This document shows, in pieces, positions 62,540-64,000 of a stretch of 64,000 bases of DNA. The DNA comes from Bin52 sp965213935. GTDB lineage: Bacteria; Pseudomonadota; Alphaproteobacteria; Thalassobaculales; Thalassobaculaceae. Where the stretch lies: positions 372,001-436,000 of the forward strand of contig CBDCAO010000010.1 in the NCBI GenBank assembly GCA_965213935.1. Direction: 5' to 3'. The notes under the pieces are model-generated. The model was not told the DNA's origin and searched no databases. It saw only the letters and a program-made list of their open reading frames with translations. Position numbers and translations under genes: made by a program. Numbering within the stretch: position 1 is the first letter of the stretch; the number at the start of each line of letters is the position of its first letter.

Positions 62540-63465
62540 TAGGCCGTGACCACATGCCGGGCCTCGGCGAAGAACAGCCAGCGTTCGATCAGGGTCCCGA
62601 TCACCACGCTCGCGGTTCCCAGCGTCGTGGCGACGACGAGGCCGAACCAGGTGTCGATCAGTGTCGAGACGAGCGCCAGCATGGCCGGAACGGCAAACAG
62701 CGTCGATGTGCAGATCTGCCGGAGCCTGGTCGCGTGCCTGCGCGCGATCCGGTATCCCATCTCCCGCATCACGAAGTTGTCGGTGGTGTGCGGGGCGTCC
62801 AGCAGACGCACCCGCTCTCCCGCGGCGCCAAGCCCGGTTGCCGTTGCTGAATCGGTCGCGCTCCGGGTGCGGGCAATGTCCCGCCAGTAACCGTGCTTGA
62901 CCAGGGCGGCACAGGTCGCGAACAGCAGCACGATCCACCCGAACCGCTCGTGGTAGTGGCCGGCTGCGGCCATGATCAGGCTCAGGATCTGAATGCCGCC
63001 GAGCCCGCCGAGGACAAGGTAGCCGGGTACGACCAGTCCGTTGTTCCACGCTGGTATGGGTTTGAGTGTGGCGTAGATCTTGCCGGTCGCGTACACGGTC
63101 AGCAGCGCTGCCACGGCGGCAAGCAGGCCCCAGGGCCCCCAGGGGACACTCTCGGGGCGCATCCAGCCGGCGAGGAAGGCCAGGGCCGGCAGGTAGGCGG
63201 CGAGCGCGAACAGGCCTTCACGCGACAGCCACGAGGTTCGCCACTGCGAGAGCGCACGCCAGGCCCGTTCGGGTCGACCGAGATGGGCGGTCGAGGCGAG
63301 CAGTCCGCCGGTCACGAGAACCAGTGCGCCTCCGATCGCCCAGCCGCCCACCGTTCCGTCCCGCGGAAGCCAGTCGACTGCGGCGAACAGGCCGGACAGC
63401 GCCAACAGTCCGTAGCCGGCGCCCGACGCCGTGGTGAAGATGATGACCGAAAGGGCTGGATGCAC
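62518..63465 (-). CDS. DmsC/SoeC-type membrane anchor subunit
   Basis: The 315-residue protein has eight or so transmembrane helices and matches the DMSO-reductase anchor family: HPALSVIIFTTASGAGYGLL, LGRPERAWRALSQWRTSWLSREG and WNNGLVVPGYLVLGGLGG. It passes electrons between the quinone pool and the iron-sulfur subunit encoded just upstream. The set resembles SoeABC, the membrane-bound cytoplasmic sulfite dehydrogenase, but DMSO or polysulfide reductases share it. Confidence 0.82.
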   Translation of the reverse strand: MHPALSVIIFTTASGAGYGLLALSGLFAAVDWLPRDGTVGGWAIGGALVLVTGGLLASTAHLGRPERAWRALSQWRTSWLSREGLFALAAYLPALAFLAGWMRPESVPWGPWGLLAAVAALLTVYATGKIYATLKPIPAWNNGLVVPGYLVLGGLGGIQILSLIMAAAGHYHERFGWIVLLFATCAALVKHGYWRDIARTRSATDSATATGLGAAGERVRLLDAPHTTDNFVMREMGYRIARRHATRLRQICTSTLFAVPAMLALVSTLIDTWFGLVVATTLGTASVVIGTLIERWLFFAEARHVVTAYYGTETV

Positions 63466-63477
63466 GACGCCGGTCTC

Positions 63478-64000
63478 CTAGCGTGACAGGACGGCATCGA
63501 CCCAGCGCAGCAGGCCGGAGCCGATCCCCGGGTCCTCCCGCTCCGCGAGGTCTGCGAGCGAAACCGGAACCTCTTCGTCGTCCGCACAGTCGCGCCGCGG
63601 CCGCGGCGGCAGGTACTTGTTTGTCGGCCGGTAGCCGAGTTCCGGCATCAGGTCGTAGCCGGCGCGCTCCGATACCAGAGCCGAGACCGCGGAGTCGGGA
63701 TCGCCGAGATCGCCGAAATGCCGCGCACCGGCCGGACAGGTCGACACACATGCCGGAACCCGGTCCACCTCGTCGAGGTTCTCGTTGTAGATGCGATCGA
63801 TGCACAGGGTGCATTTCTTCATCACCCCGTCGGCATGATCGTATTCCCGCGCACCGTAGGGACAGGCCCAGGAACACAGCTTGCACCCGATACAGGTATC
63901 CGCATTCACCAGGACAATGCCATCTTCCTCCCGCTTGTAGGAGGCGCCGGTGGGGCAAACGGTCACGCAGGCGGCATCCTCGCAGTGCAGGCAGGAGCGC
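63478..64000 (-). CDS. DmsB/SoeB-type 4Fe-4S ferredoxin subunit (5' part outside window)
   Basis: The visible 174 C-terminal residues hold three cysteine groups: SCLHCEDAACVTVCPTGA, TCIGCKLCSWACPYGARE, and CTLCIDRI with ACVSTCPAGAR. The tail GYRPTNKYLPPRPR, as I recall, is typical of SoeB-like proteins. It ends 12 bases before the anchor gene. The molybdenum subunit would be expected just outside the window. Confidence 0.85.
   Translation of the reverse strand, partial: RSCLHCEDAACVTVCPTGASYKREEDGIVLVNADTCIGCKLCSWACPYGAREYDHADGVMKKCTLCIDRIYNENLDEVDRVPACVSTCPAGARHFGDLGDPDSAVSALVSERAGYDLMPELGYRPTNKYLPPRPRRDCADDEEVPVSLADLAEREDPGIGSGLLRWVDAVLSR

Overview
The window is a G+C-rich chromosome segment (about two-thirds G+C by eye) from an alphaproteobacterium. 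The evidence is the ubiB-ubiE / mutM - enoyl-CoA hydratase - rpsT arrangement, the DUF4164-zapA-6S RNA-fau cluster, the yebC-ruvCAB-ybgC-tolQRAB-pal-cpoB-tilS-ftsH-folP-glmM run, and the many Tat-exported and branched-chain-amino-acid-type ABC proteins. I cannot name a genus. No tRNA, rRNA or CRISPR array was found.

Layout. 1-1994 (minus): end of an alpha/beta hydrolase, then dgoA and dgoK (2-keto-3-deoxygalactonate breakdown). 2183-8064 (plus): a compact operon of a xanthine-dehydrogenase-type FAD subunit, a fused 2Fe-2S/molybdopterin subunit, a 6-hydroxynicotinate-reductase-like protein and a UPF0280 (ApbE-fold) protein; this looks like hydroxylation then reduction of an N-heterocycle. 8338-8790: broken PIN toxin gene. 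8776-17089 (minus): an operon for an amide/urea-type ABC importer whose second ATPase is fused in frame to an amidase, followed by an acyl-CoA ligase and an ABM monooxygenase. 17134-18735: flotillin. 18890-19773: nested insertion-sequence remains. 20142-25604 (minus): TPR protein, SorAB sulfite dehydrogenase, TauD/TfdA dioxygenase, class III CoA-transferase, PhyH dioxygenase. 25605-26869: decayed DNA plus a FitAB toxin-antitoxin locus with intact antitoxin, frameshifted toxin and a likely operator. 27198-32729: alcohol dehydrogenase, ubiB, ubiE, 2-oxoacid dehydrogenase E1 beta and alpha.

33025-53072 (plus) is the conserved housekeeping core: DNA repair (mutM, ruvCAB), translation (rpsT, tilS, yebC), division and envelope (zapA, Tol-Pal), 6S RNA, folate (fau, folP), ftsH, glmM, thiD. 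53147-56237 holds a threonine dehydratase, AlaX editing protein, PhzF protein and an acidic orphan in one tight operon.

56238-60826 is the most unusual part: an accessory island of nucleotidyltransferase-based toxin/defence modules (single-chain MNT-HEPN protein, AbiEi-AbiEii, a GSU2403-type nucleotidyltransferase and a truncated second copy of the abiEii 5' end). Three copies of a short repeat with a perfect inverted repeat (TGTGCAC-N10-GTGCACA) sit in the gaps between these modules. 61223-64000: an MFS transporter, then the membrane anchor and iron-sulfur subunits of a DMSO-reductase/SoeABC-type enzyme running off the end.
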